From JAGVYE01 sp964502785 (GTDB lineage: Archaea; Nanobdellota; Nanobdellia; Woesearchaeales; GW2011-AR9): DNA of 10,876 nt. The first letter of the stretch is position 1. Each line of letters starts with the position of its first letter. Position numbers and translations under genes: made by a program. This document shows positions 1-7,467 of the stretch, piece after piece. The stretch lies in NCBI GenBank assembly GCA_964502785.1, contig CAZCXW010000046.1:1-10876 (forward strand), written 5' to 3'. The notes beneath the pieces are model-generated. The model was given only the letters and a program-made list of their open reading frames with translations. It made no database searches and was not told where the DNA came from.

Positions 1-25
1 TAACTTCATCCTCCGTTGTGATTAA

Positions 26-42
26 TTTTTTTTTTCTTTTTT
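26..42 (+). terminator. T-rich tract, possible archaeal terminator for a gene left of the window
   Basis: Ten T, one C and six T follow one another on the plus strand, overlapping the stop codon of the minus-strand prenyltransferase gene. Archaeal termination commonly uses such U-tracts. It could end a convergent plus-strand gene lying outside the window. On the minus strand it reads as an A-run, so it is not an obvious terminator for the leftward operon. Confidence 0.3.
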
Positions 43-919
43 ATCCATAAATAACAAATCCCGTTACCAGCAGCCACAACAAGATTCCACCGATTATTTG
101 CCTATCCCTTATAATTCTCTCGGGATGTCTGGCAATAACTGATCCTTGTTGAATCAAGTAATAAAACCGAAAGATGACAAAAAGGGCAAATGGAATCGTA
201 TAGATAAGGTAATTATAATCGCTCAAGAACGAATAAAGAGCATACGATATAATCAACAAAGTAGTCGAAATAATCATTAAAGAGTTTGTCAGTTCTACAT
301 TATACTCTTTCAAGACTTCTCGTGTCACAAAAGATTTTTCTTTTAACAACAGGAGATCCGCGTGCCTTTTCCCAATCGAAAGAAAGAGAGAGAGAAAAAA
401 AGGGCCCAAGATCAACCATGGAGAGATAACAACATCAATCATCACCGCTCCCGCAATCGCTCTCAACACAAACAACGTTGAAATCGTTAACACATCCGCA
501 AAAATAATATTTTTTAATATCGAACTATAGAACAGAGTTAATAAAAATAACACAACGACAGTATAAATAAAAAATAAAGGAACAACCGGCAGAAACAATA
601 CCGGTAAAATTCTCATCATAAAAGCGGCGCCAATCAAAAGAATGAAAGTTAATATTAAAGCTCCTCCATTGCTAATTTTTCCACTCGCTAAAGGTCTATT
701 TCTTTTCTCTGGATGCGCTCGATCTCTCTCTAAATCGATAATATCATTGATAACATAACCCGCTGAGGATGTTAAACAGACAATCACAAAGCCTAATAAC
801 ACCAGTAAGAATAATTGCCAATCAAAGAGATTTCCTGAGAAGAAAAGAGCAAGGAATACGACTAAATTCTTATACCACTGGCGTACACGCATCAAATCAA
901 TAACAGCAGCTATCTTCAT
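41..919 (-). CDS. UbiA-family prenyltransferase, decaprenyl-phosphate phosphoribosyltransferase-like
   Basis: Multi-pass membrane protein of 292 residues from the chosen ATG. The first Asp-rich UbiA motif is NDIIDLERD (residues 58-66), followed directly by RAHPEKRNRPLASG. It begins with RVRQWYKNL and has LRAIAG near 152 and GKRHADL near 183. This combination is typical of the UbiA branch that moves phosphoribose from PRPP onto polyprenyl phosphate (DPPR synthase type) rather than of quinone or geranylgeranyl-glycerol-phosphate enzymes. The product would be a lipid-linked pentose made at the inner membrane face. The start at 919 forms a 4-nt ATGA overlap with the stop of the gene before it; an ATG at 946 in the same frame is possible but overlaps more. 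It is the last gene of the six-gene leftward run. Family call is firm; substrate is inferred. Confidence 0.85.
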   Translation of the reverse strand: MKIAAVIDLMRVRQWYKNLVVFLALFFSGNLFDWQLFLLVLLGFVIVCLTSSAGYVINDIIDLERDRAHPEKRNRPLASGKISNGGALILTFILLIGAAFMMRILPVLFLPVVPLFFIYTVVVLFLLTLFYSSILKNIIFADVLTISTLFVLRAIAGAVMIDVVISPWLILGPFFLSLFLSIGKRHADLLLLKEKSFVTREVLKEYNVELTNSLMIISTTLLIISYALYSFLSDYNYLIYTIPFALFVIFRFYYLIQQGSVIARHPERIIRDRQIIGGILLWLLVTGFVIYG

Positions 920-2379
920 TTTGGCAGGTACATGGAATAAGTACACGTTTCATTAGCTTCTTTAAATATATACGTTTCTCTGAAAATTCGCTGGTTTTCC
1001 CTTTCTATTCTTTGCAGTAACTGCTCTTTCCGCCCTTTACACATACTTTCATCTGGAGGGCAGGGAAAATCACAATCATTGATGAACAGCATCTTATACG
1101 CTCCTTGAAATCGCTCATATCGTTCCGGTGCAAAGTCCATTCCATCTAATGTGGCAATAGGGTTATCCAAAAAAGAAATATAAGAAGGGCTTGATGAAAG
1201 TACAAGGCCGCGTATATTATGTTTTGCCAGCGCGGTGCTGATGGGCTTATCAAATGTCGGAACACGTTCGATATTCAATGTTGTCGGTGTTGGCAGTAAA
1301 ATGAGAATTATACAAATGATGACAAATGCCCGTGATAAAATGACCGGTTTTGTTTGCAGCTTTAGTCGTTCGTAGATATTGACTAAAGCATAAGAAATGG
1401 TTAGCGCAAAGAAAGGCAAAGCCACCAACAGATAGCGTACTTCTTTACGAGGAAGATAGATGAAATAAAGTAACGTCAATACCGGAATTAGAAAAACAAC
1501 CTTTTTCTGAAAATCTTTCCATAATCGCTGTTTATAGAAAAAGTAAAAAGCAGGGAAGAAAAACAGATAAATTGGATTCCCTAAAAAAAACTCTCTAAAA
1601 TAAAAGAAAATTCCAGAGTCGTAAAACCATGTCGCAGTTGTTACAATCCAAGTGCCGGAAGTGAAAGGGATAAATGGATTTCGATAACGCCAATAGTTAA
1701 AATAAAGATAAGGCAAAACGGGCATTAAAAAGCCTAAAGAAATGCCCAAGATATTTTTCATTTTTTTAATTATTATCTTCTTAAAGCATATTGAGTCTCT
1801 TGTTATAAATAGGCATAAAAATATGGACCCAAACCAAATCCCATAAGGAAATCTGGTTAAAAACGAAAGGGCAAGAAAAAATCCAGCCATAAAAAAGGAC
1901 CACATTTTCTCTTGCCTGAGGATAAAATAAACACCGCACAGCCCTAAAAATAGTGCTAATGGATCCGCCAGAATGAGTCCTGTGAGCGAGATTAAAGTCG
2001 CATTTAAACTAAAAATTAGTGCGCTCAGCAGTCCAATTTTTTCATTAAAGATTTTCGTTCCGATGATATGTATCAAATAAACTGAAAGAATCGTAAATAA
2101 AATGTCTAATAATTTTCCCATAACGAAAGGATTAATTCCCGCTTTCCAGAAAGCTCCTAATATGAGGGGATGAAGCAAAGGTCTGTAAACTTCCCAAATT
2201 CCGGTTTCTCCCTGGGAAAAGATATATTTGCCCATGCTGACATAAACATGAGAATCCCACCATAATGGCCAATCGAGCAGCAAATACAACAACCGAATAA
2301 GCACTGAGCCGAAGATGATAAATAAAAGAGGTCTTTCTTTCACAGCGTCCCAATACGAAAAAGACTTTAAGGCGCGCAT
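916..2379 (-). CDS. GT-C membrane glycosyltransferase, PMT/ArnT-like
   Basis: A 487-residue protein with about ten hydrophobic segments. After the first segment comes a loop with WWDSHVY (41-46 region) and RPLLHP (66-71), the position of the catalytic Asp in GT-C enzymes using polyprenyl-phosphate sugars (GT39/PMT_2-like). Such enzymes move one sugar from a lipid carrier to a protein, lipid or glycan outside the cell. The tail after the last membrane segment (from about residue 365) is soluble and holds four cysteines: C436, C440, C447 and C479, with an NET sequon at 476-478. Four cysteines there suggest disulfides. The start overlaps the preceding thioredoxin-like gene by 13 nt and the stop overlaps the prenyltransferase start by 4 nt, so translation is probably coupled. 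Acceptor and sugar cannot be read from the sequence. Confidence 0.8.
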   Translation of the reverse strand: MRALKSFSYWDAVKERPLLFIIFGSVLIRLLYLLLDWPLWWDSHVYVSMGKYIFSQGETGIWEVYRPLLHPLILGAFWKAGINPFVMGKLLDILFTILSVYLIHIIGTKIFNEKIGLLSALIFSLNATLISLTGLILADPLALFLGLCGVYFILRQEKMWSFFMAGFFLALSFLTRFPYGIWFGSIFLCLFITRDSICFKKIIIKKMKNILGISLGFLMPVLPYLYFNYWRYRNPFIPFTSGTWIVTTATWFYDSGIFFYFREFFLGNPIYLFFFPAFYFFYKQRLWKDFQKKVVFLIPVLTLLYFIYLPRKEVRYLLVALPFFALTISYALVNIYERLKLQTKPVILSRAFVIICIILILLPTPTTLNIERVPTFDKPISTALAKHNIRGLVLSSSPSYISFLDNPIATLDGMDFAPERYERFQGAYKMLFINDCDFPCPPDESMCKGRKEQLLQRIERENQRIFRETYIFKEANETCTYSMYLPK

Positions 2380-3056
2380 TGTTCCGCATCACGCAGCGTT
2401 TTGCAGATGATTCCTTGTAATTCCTCCTGTCGTATTACCCCTTCGTATTTTTGCGAGTCAATGATCAGCGAGGGAACTTTTGTAATATTATATTGATTGA
2501 TTACGATTTCTACAGTCGCTTCTTCCTCCCGGAGATCTCCATTGATCGGGAATACCAGTACTTGTTCGCCAAAGGTTTTCTTAAAATAGGTTAAAATTGT
2601 TCCTTGATTTGGGCAGGATGCGCACTTTTCTGTATAAAAATAGAGAATCGGCACCATCTTTAAATTGCATTTCTCTTTCGCTTCCATGGCTAATAACCAA
2701 TAGCGTAAGTTATCAAGAATATAGAGCTTCTGTACGAGAATATTTTGTTGTTTTGAAGATGCTTTTTTTTCTTCTTCGGCAATAACACGGCTTAAAGAAT
2801 CATCCAGATCGCGCACTGCTTCCTTGAGGGTGGTCGAGAGAATCGGACAAGAGTGATCGTTATCAAAAGAAGTCAGAAAGAGGTATTGCAGCTGCAAACT
2901 GCGAAAGTTAGCATCCTGGTCTTGGTTAATTGTCTCTACTAAAGCATACCTTTGGTCTTCGATAACTAAACCTAAAGTCAAGCCTAGGGAAAAAATAAGA
3001 ATTGTAATAATTCCTGCGGCAATGTATTTATCGGTGCTGATTGTCCTGATTACCAT
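2367..3056 (-). CDS. Membrane-anchored thioredoxin-fold protein with CxxC
   Basis: A 229-residue protein with one N-terminal membrane segment (about 12-31) preceded by R4 and K10, so the rest should lie outside the membrane. A helical middle part (about 38-125, with EEEKKASSKQQ) leads to a thioredoxin-like domain from about 134: strand VPILYFY, then C145-A-S-C148-P-N, and the cis-proline loop TKVPSLII with P195. CxxC and cis-Pro are the working parts of thiol-disulfide oxidoreductases. Further cysteines are C70, C130, C218 and C227. The gene overlaps a glycosyltransferase on both sides (7 and 13 nt). A role in making or rearranging disulfides of the neighbouring cysteine-bearing GT-C tails is an inference. 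Direction (oxidase, isomerase or reductase) cannot be told. Confidence 0.75.
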   Translation of the reverse strand: MVIRTISTDKYIAAGIITILIFSLGLTLGLVIEDQRYALVETINQDQDANFRSLQLQYLFLTSFDNDHSCPILSTTLKEAVRDLDDSLSRVIAEEEKKASSKQQNILVQKLYILDNLRYWLLAMEAKEKCNLKMVPILYFYTEKCASCPNQGTILTYFKKTFGEQVLVFPINGDLREEEATVEIVINQYNITKVPSLIIDSQKYEGVIRQEELQGIICKTLRDAEQCAP

Positions 3057-4324
3057 TTCAGCCTCTGTTTTTTTGTAAATTGCCAGAAAGAGAGCAGCAG
3101 AATCACGCCTTTCAATAGATAATAAAACAAGAAATAAGGCAATAATGGTATCCAGCCAAATTTATTAATTTTTTCGTTGGCATTTCTGTGCGCCAGATAA
3201 AAGAACAGGAGGCTTACAGAGAACAAGAAAGCAATCACAAAACCTTTTTTGAAATCAGCTAATAAAATATCCATGATTCCTATCTTGAATGAAAAATGAG
3301 TGAGATATGGCCAAATGTTAAAACGGATAACAATCATTTCCTGCAGCCATCTAAGCATCGGGATTAAAAGAAAATAAACTGCGATGGTAATTCCTGTAAC
3401 AGAAAGAAAATAGGCTAATACATTTTTCAGCATTTGGAAGATTCCAAAATCGCCGTATTTTCTGTTGGCAATCATTTTTTTATACTTATGGAGGCACATT
3501 AGACTGCCCAAATACCAGCGTCTTCTTTGCAGATAAAAAGGCCTGATTTTTCCCGGCGCTGTCGTATACACATAACCATCAAAACACTGCTTGATGCTGT
3601 AATTACGTTGCTGGACGCGGTATGCAATTTCCTGATCTTCCGTCACATTATGTTCATCAAATCCGCCTAAATTTTTTATAATCTCCGTGCGATAAAGAGA
3701 AAATGGTCCGGGAGCCACGTACAATGAATCAAGATGGCTGGTTAATCGGGCAATAAGAATAATCACAATATATTCCAGCCACTGAATTTTCTGTAAAACT
3801 GTGGTGGGTGTGGAAACTTTCATGGCCGGCGTAATGATTGCTAACGATGGATCTCCTTCTTTTTCGTAAAGAGCCAGCATCTTGCGCAGCGTATCCGCTT
3901 CAACAAAAGAATCGGCGTCAAGACAAGCAAAAAAATCGCCTTGGACAAGGTTCAATGCTTCATTTAAAGAAGCCGCTTTTCCTTTATTATGGTGTGTAAT
4001 GAGTCGAAAATAAAGTTTATCTTTTATGTATGCTTTCGCAATTTTCTCCGTATCATCAGTTGAACCGTCATTAATGACGATCACGTCCAGTTTTGATTTT
4101 GGATAATGGAGCTGCTCTATAGACTTTAGTGTCTTTAGAATTGTTTTCTCTTCATTATACGCAGGAACAAGAATAGAAACGAGAGGGGCTGCTGAAATGG
4201 TTAGTATCGATTTTTCCATTTCAAGCAGTTTCTTTTTATCGATATAGACTAAAAGGAAAAATACTGAAAAGTAAATGGATAAAATATATGCAATCCAAAT
4301 AATAACTTCCACAAAAAGATTCAT
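3050..4324 (-). CDS. Family 2 glycosyltransferase, processive membrane type
   Basis: A 424-residue protein: one N-terminal membrane segment, a cytosolic GT-A domain, then three to four C-terminal segments. Numbered from the chosen ATG, the GT2 motifs are all present: PAYNEE (about 55-60), VINDGSTDD (84-91), DAD (136-138), TED (228-230) and QRRRW (266-270). The D, DxD, (T/E)D and Q(Q/R)xRW set marks enzymes related to BcsA, hyaluronan synthase and NodC, which polymerise or extend a sugar chain from nucleotide sugars while passing it through the membrane; non-processive relatives with this layout also exist. The ATG at 4324 is preferred to an in-frame GTG at 4336, because GGAGG sits 5 nt before it. 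The stop overlaps the thioredoxin-like gene by 7 nt. Confidence 0.88.
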   Translation of the reverse strand: MNLFVEVIIWIAYILSIYFSVFFLLVYIDKKKLLEMEKSILTISAAPLVSILVPAYNEEKTILKTLKSIEQLHYPKSKLDVIVINDGSTDDTEKIAKAYIKDKLYFRLITHHNKGKAASLNEALNLVQGDFFACLDADSFVEADTLRKMLALYEKEGDPSLAIITPAMKVSTPTTVLQKIQWLEYIVIILIARLTSHLDSLYVAPGPFSLYRTEIIKNLGGFDEHNVTEDQEIAYRVQQRNYSIKQCFDGYVYTTAPGKIRPFYLQRRRWYLGSLMCLHKYKKMIANRKYGDFGIFQMLKNVLAYFLSVTGITIAVYFLLIPMLRWLQEMIVIRFNIWPYLTHFSFKIGIMDILLADFKKGFVIAFLFSVSLLFFYLAHRNANEKINKFGWIPLLPYFLFYYLLKGVILLLSFWQFTKKQRLKW

Positions 4325-4329
4325 TCTTC

Positions 4330-4334
4330 CCTCC
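4330..4334 (-). promoter_or_regulatory. Shine-Dalgarno site deciding the GT2 start
   Basis: GGAGG on the minus strand, 5 nt before the ATG at 4324. It lies in the only real spacer (33 nt) of the leftward operon and would be inside the coding region if the upstream GTG at 4336 were used. Other genes of this run have no clear SD and depend on overlap with the gene before. Confidence 0.7.
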
Positions 4335-4357
4335 ACTGGTCTTATTGTTAAAACTGC

Positions 4358-5731
4358 CTAACGAAATAACCACACCTCAGTATCTTTAGAGGAATACGCT
4401 AATTTAAATCTTTCGTTTGTAAGTAAAAATCGTAGTCCTTGTTCTGCCGGAAGCGAGTCCTTCATATCCTTTGTTATATAAATAATGGAGACATTATTTT
4501 TATCCAATAATGGAAACAGTTCATGGATGTACGTCGTTGACAAAATGTCTTCTTTTGAAACGACTTTTCTTCGCGCAAAATAACGGACAAAATATTCATT
4601 TTGTTTGGTTGTCAAAACAACCTCATCGTTGTTAGTGTGATCAGAAATCCACAAGAGCGTTTCTTTCTCTTCGCTGTTAGGCCCTGTTTGGGCAAACCTT
4701 ACTAAGAATGTTGTCATCGAAAAAAGAATGCCTAAAAGGAGCAGCCATAACACAAATTTCTTGAGGACCGCAAAATTCCAGCGCCACTTAAACAATTCTA
4801 TAAACCCCGTGCTCGCAAAGAAAATGATCATTATAGAGACAAAAAATAAACCTCCTCGGTTATTTGTGAGGTAGGCGGGGAGAACGACAGGAATTAAAAA
4901 ATAGAGAAAAGATAATGATGATTCTTTCCAGGCGACTGCTCCTCCCACTACTGCGAGCAGGACTATAAAAAAACTGACTCCTCCCCGGCTTCCAAAGTCT
5001 GAGATCATTTGATAACTTCCTTCTTTTTGAGACGCTGTGGAAATAAAAGTTGGATCATTGACAATTACATGGAGGAGGAAAACCAGAATAATTGCGCTCA
5101 TGATTATAATTAAACTCCTCTTTTTACCTGGTCTTTCATTAAATTCTTTCTTTTCATGATGAAAGTACATCGCCATGAGCAGGATGGTTATGATAAAGAA
5201 GAAAACATCCATGATAGCAATAAGTATAAATGGCAGAAGGGTGAAATATTGCAGCCAAAGTTTTTCTGAACTTAGAAAGAAAAATCCAAGCAAGAGAAAA
5301 AACGTGAACAGGGCTGAAAGCGAAAATGCGCTGAATTCCATTATAAACGCCGGTGAAAGAAAAAGGAAAAAAAGGAAGCAGGCGCTCAGCAGCGGCGGAA
5401 TTTTCAATCTTTTTTCTATCCCGAAGAAAAGCGCTAAAGAAAGGAACGCGAGAACAAAAGGCAGAACAATAAAATAGTTTTCTGGCAAAATTTTGATTGC
5501 CAGCGTCAACGGAAGATAGTAAGGTTCCCTCCATGGTATCTCCCCAGCTTTAAGCAGATGTTCATAACTTTCTGCTCCCATGATCAGTGGTTTATTATTG
5601 TGGATATTTTGCCACACAGGGATGCTTAAGACGATGAGCAGCAATAAAAAAAGATAAATTATTCTTCTCTTGACAAAATGCTGCAGGATTTTATTCCTCC
5701 GCTCCGTTTTTTGCAGTTTATTGTTTTCCAT
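4358..5731 (-). CDS. Polytopic membrane protein, GT-C/STT3-like, short form
   Basis: A 457-residue protein with about ten hydrophobic segments between residues 23 and 345 and a soluble tail of about 110 residues. The first outer loop has GAESYEHLLKAG (52-63). Its ESYxH core matches the loop of the next gene upstream and lies where STT3/AglB proteins carry the catalytic D-x-Y-x-H stretch. The tail starts LLWISDHTNNDEVVL (about 359-373) and continues to YFVRYFARRKVV, resembling the STT3 segment around WWDYG but without that motif. I infer a GT-C fold protein related to its neighbour; it may be an active transferase or a partner subunit. The start overlaps the upstream gene by 14 nt and has no visible SD. 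A 33-nt spacer follows the stop. An annotation pipeline would probably call it a hypothetical membrane protein. Confidence 0.65.
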   Translation of the reverse strand: MENNKLQKTERRNKILQHFVKRRIIYLFLLLLIVLSIPVWQNIHNNKPLIMGAESYEHLLKAGEIPWREPYYLPLTLAIKILPENYFIVLPFVLAFLSLALFFGIEKRLKIPPLLSACFLFFLFLSPAFIMEFSAFSLSALFTFFLLLGFFFLSSEKLWLQYFTLLPFILIAIMDVFFFIITILLMAMYFHHEKKEFNERPGKKRSLIIIMSAIILVFLLHVIVNDPTFISTASQKEGSYQMISDFGSRGGVSFFIVLLAVVGGAVAWKESSLSFLYFLIPVVLPAYLTNNRGGLFFVSIMIIFFASTGFIELFKWRWNFAVLKKFVLWLLLLGILFSMTTFLVRFAQTGPNSEEKETLLWISDHTNNDEVVLTTKQNEYFVRYFARRKVVSKEDILSTTYIHELFPLLDKNNVSIIYITKDMKDSLPAEQGLRFLLTNERFKLAYSSKDTEVWLFR

Positions 5732-7198
5732 TTGTTGCTGTCAACTCGCATCGCGCTTCATAAATTTTGATATCTTCTTTAAATAGGCGTCTAAAACATT
5801 TCGGAGAGAGGTACTTAAAATTTTGAATGCCATATTTCTCGCGGGCCGGGGAGGTTAATACCAAATATTGCAAATCATACTTATCCAAAAGATCAAATGC
5901 TTGCGTCTGAAATGAAGTTGTATACAAAATATTAAGGTCTTTAAACCGTTGATCCACATCATGGATTAACATAAACTGGTCATCCATAATGTTACGGCGC
6001 TGGCTGAAATAAGTAATCAAATGTCCCTCTTCCAGCAGCCCTAATACTCCAGCATTTTCTGGAAGATTTTCCCGCATCCAGCGGAAAGCGGCGATTTCAT
6101 CATCGCTTGGCGTTTCTTGGTTTTTTGCGGTTTGAACGGCTGGAAAAATCATCGTTGCCAGAAGCAGAAGCAAGATCCCTCCCGAGAAATACTTATGCGC
6201 CTGCGGCAATTTTGTCTTTTTTAGATACAGGATAGAATCTTCGTAAAAAATGGCAAAGAAGATCGCGAGGATAATTCCAAAAACTGCCAGTGAAAATTCA
6301 AATTGAATTAAGCGCAGCCAGGCTAATAAAGTAGTTGTTATCGCGAAACTAATCAAGAGAAAAGAACGTCTGTTTTTTAAGGTGAATAATGATTTATAAA
6401 CAACAAAAATTCCCGCGATAAATGGAATAATGCTTACTAATAATAACGCTTGAATAATCGAAAATTTCGGAAAATATTCAGTGATAATGGGCGAAGGAAT
6501 ATTTTGCCAGATAAAACTTAACCCCTCCTGCAAAAATAAATCCTTGAAAAAAAGAAATTGCGTCCATATATAGAAAAAGACAGAAAAAATAATAAGTTCC
6601 ACTTCCGCAAAGTCAAGAGGTTTCTTTTCAATGATTGAAAGAAAGAGATAAAACCCAAAGCCAAGAAGGAGGAGATATGTATTTTGACTGGTAACACTCA
6701 AGAGAAAAAAAGATAACAAATAAGCGTAAAAATAACTTTTTTCCCGAATACGCAAAAATGCATAAACAGAAAAAAACAACAAAGGAAGAAACAGCGCTTC
6801 TACCGTAAATGCATTTGTAGANNNNNNNNNNCGGCAATAATTGCTGAGTAGAATGGCGCGTTTTTCCCTTTGGTAATTTCTTTAGCAATAAGATAAGCCA
6901 TGACCGGCAGCAGCGCTAGAAGCAGGTTAGGCATAACTTTTGTTACTAAACCCAAAGGCAAAAAAAGCGAAAAAAAAGCCATGAAATAATGGAAAAAAGG
7001 CAAAAAACGATGAATTCTCCCACCGTAAGAAAGTTCATCTTCAAATAGCGGCACGCCTGTTTCGCGAATCTGTTCCACTTGCCGCACGTGGAAGTAGGAC
7101 TCGTAGGTTAGATTTGGGATTGTAAATGCTAATATCAATCGCACTAGAAGTACCAATAAACAGATTCCTCCTAAAATCAGGAACTCTTTTCTTTCCAT
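5718..7198 (-). CDS. STT3-like GT-C glycosyltransferase, interrupted by assembly gap
   Basis: One gene read in two parts. The 5' part (6832-7198) gives 122 residues: a first membrane segment, then TYESYFHVRQVEQIRETG and DELSYGGR, the outer-loop catalytic region of STT3/AglB-like proteins, then two to three more segments. After the 10 N, the frame ending at 5718 is open right up to the gap (6821) and begins STNAFTVEALFLP, a usual GT-C segment; the TTG at 6782 is not a real start. About 490 residues survive plus a few lost. The soluble tail has WMRENLPENAGVLGLLEEGHLITYFSQRR, aligning with the STT3 WWDYGHxI region but with LLEEGH in place of WWDYGH. Two cysteines lie near the end (SPKC, EARC). 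Function is probably sugar transfer from a lipid carrier, not standard Asn-glycosylation. It is the first gene of the operon, with a TATA box 30 nt before the ATG. Confidence 0.75.
6822..6831. other. Assembly gap of 10 N inside a coding region
   Basis: Ten N separate two parts of the STT3-like gene. The part before the gap ends one base into a codon and the part after begins on a full codon, so an intact gene needs a missing length of 3n+2; ten does not fit. The run is therefore a placeholder of unknown length, and the apparent frameshift is not biological evidence of a broken gene. Confidence 0.9.
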
Positions 7199-7222
7199 TG
7201 CTTTTACTGGAAGATTTTATGA

Positions 7223-7231
7223 TTTTATAAA
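7223..7231 (-). promoter_or_regulatory. Archaeal TATA box for the leftward glycan operon
   Basis: TTTATAAAA on the minus strand, centred about 30 nt upstream of the ATG at 7198. At the usual archaeal distance of about 25-27 nt the start of transcription falls at or next to the ATG, so the mRNA would be leaderless or nearly so; this agrees with the lack of an SD there. Confidence 0.55.
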
Positions 7232-7244
7232 GATGACTGGAGAG

Positions 7245-7257
7245 TTTATATAATAAA
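7245..7257 (+). promoter_or_regulatory. TATA-like box, possible start of a rightward structured transcript
   Basis: TTTATATAATAAA, followed by GGACGGGAG. A transcript from it would begin near 7275-7282 and run through all the stems at 7296-7480 toward the phosphatase gene at 7508. The box also reads as TATA-like on the minus strand, so it could instead help the leftward operon. Confidence 0.4.
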
Positions 7258-7304
7258 GGACGGGAGTAACCATTAGTTATGTCCGATACTATAATCTGCT
7301 TTTT

Positions 7305-7326
7305 CCACCAGTGTATTCACTGGTGG
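7305..7326. repeat. 9-bp hairpin with TATT loop, copy 1
   Basis: Arms CCACCAGTG (7305-7313) and CACTGGTGG (7318-7326) pair perfectly around TATT. It shares the ACCAGT core, arm length and loop with the hairpin at 7446-7467. Confidence 0.75.
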
Positions 7327-7389
7327 TCTGGAGACGAGTGTGCCAGCTTAGGAAAAAGCAGGGTCAGAAAACCGCCACGAGCGAAGCGA

Positions 7390-7446
7390 GCATGCAAAGA
7401 AATCCGCTGATTTCTTGCACAAGAAATGTACGACATTTCTTTGTGC
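7390..7446. repeat. Palindromic AGAAAT/ATTTCT repeat, copy 1
   Basis: GCATGC (7390-7395) is followed by hairpin AAGAAATC-CGCT-GATTTCTT (7397-7416, 8 bp) and hairpin GCACAAGAAATGT/ACATTTCTTTGTGC (7417-7446, 13 bp with one bulged T). The reverse complement of the first half matches the pattern ATTTCT-nn-GCATGC found at 9602-9615, so the two places seem to hold one repeat family in opposite orientation. Confidence 0.55.
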
Positions 7447-7467
7447 GACCAGTCTATTGACTGGTCG
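7446..7467. repeat. 9-bp hairpin with TATT loop, copy 2
   Basis: Arms CGACCAGTC (7446-7454) and GACTGGTCG (7459-7467) pair perfectly around TATT. Compared with copy 1 the pair next to the loop is swapped (G-C to C-G) and one flanking pair changes, but pairing is kept. Confidence 0.75.

Noticed and set aside
5154..5534. Overlapping open frames on both strands inside the 457-residue membrane protein gene
   Set aside because: They lie wholly inside a gene with a coherent hydrophobic pattern and give low-complexity basic or mixed peptides, so they are shadows.
7279..7410. Small plus-strand ORF of 43 codons with an ATG about 29 nt after a TATA-like box
   Set aside because: It runs through the hairpins at 7296-7410, its peptide is rich in Trp, Cys and Arg without any pattern, and the base sequence is explained by stem pairing. 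A leaderless small protein cannot be excluded but is not supported.
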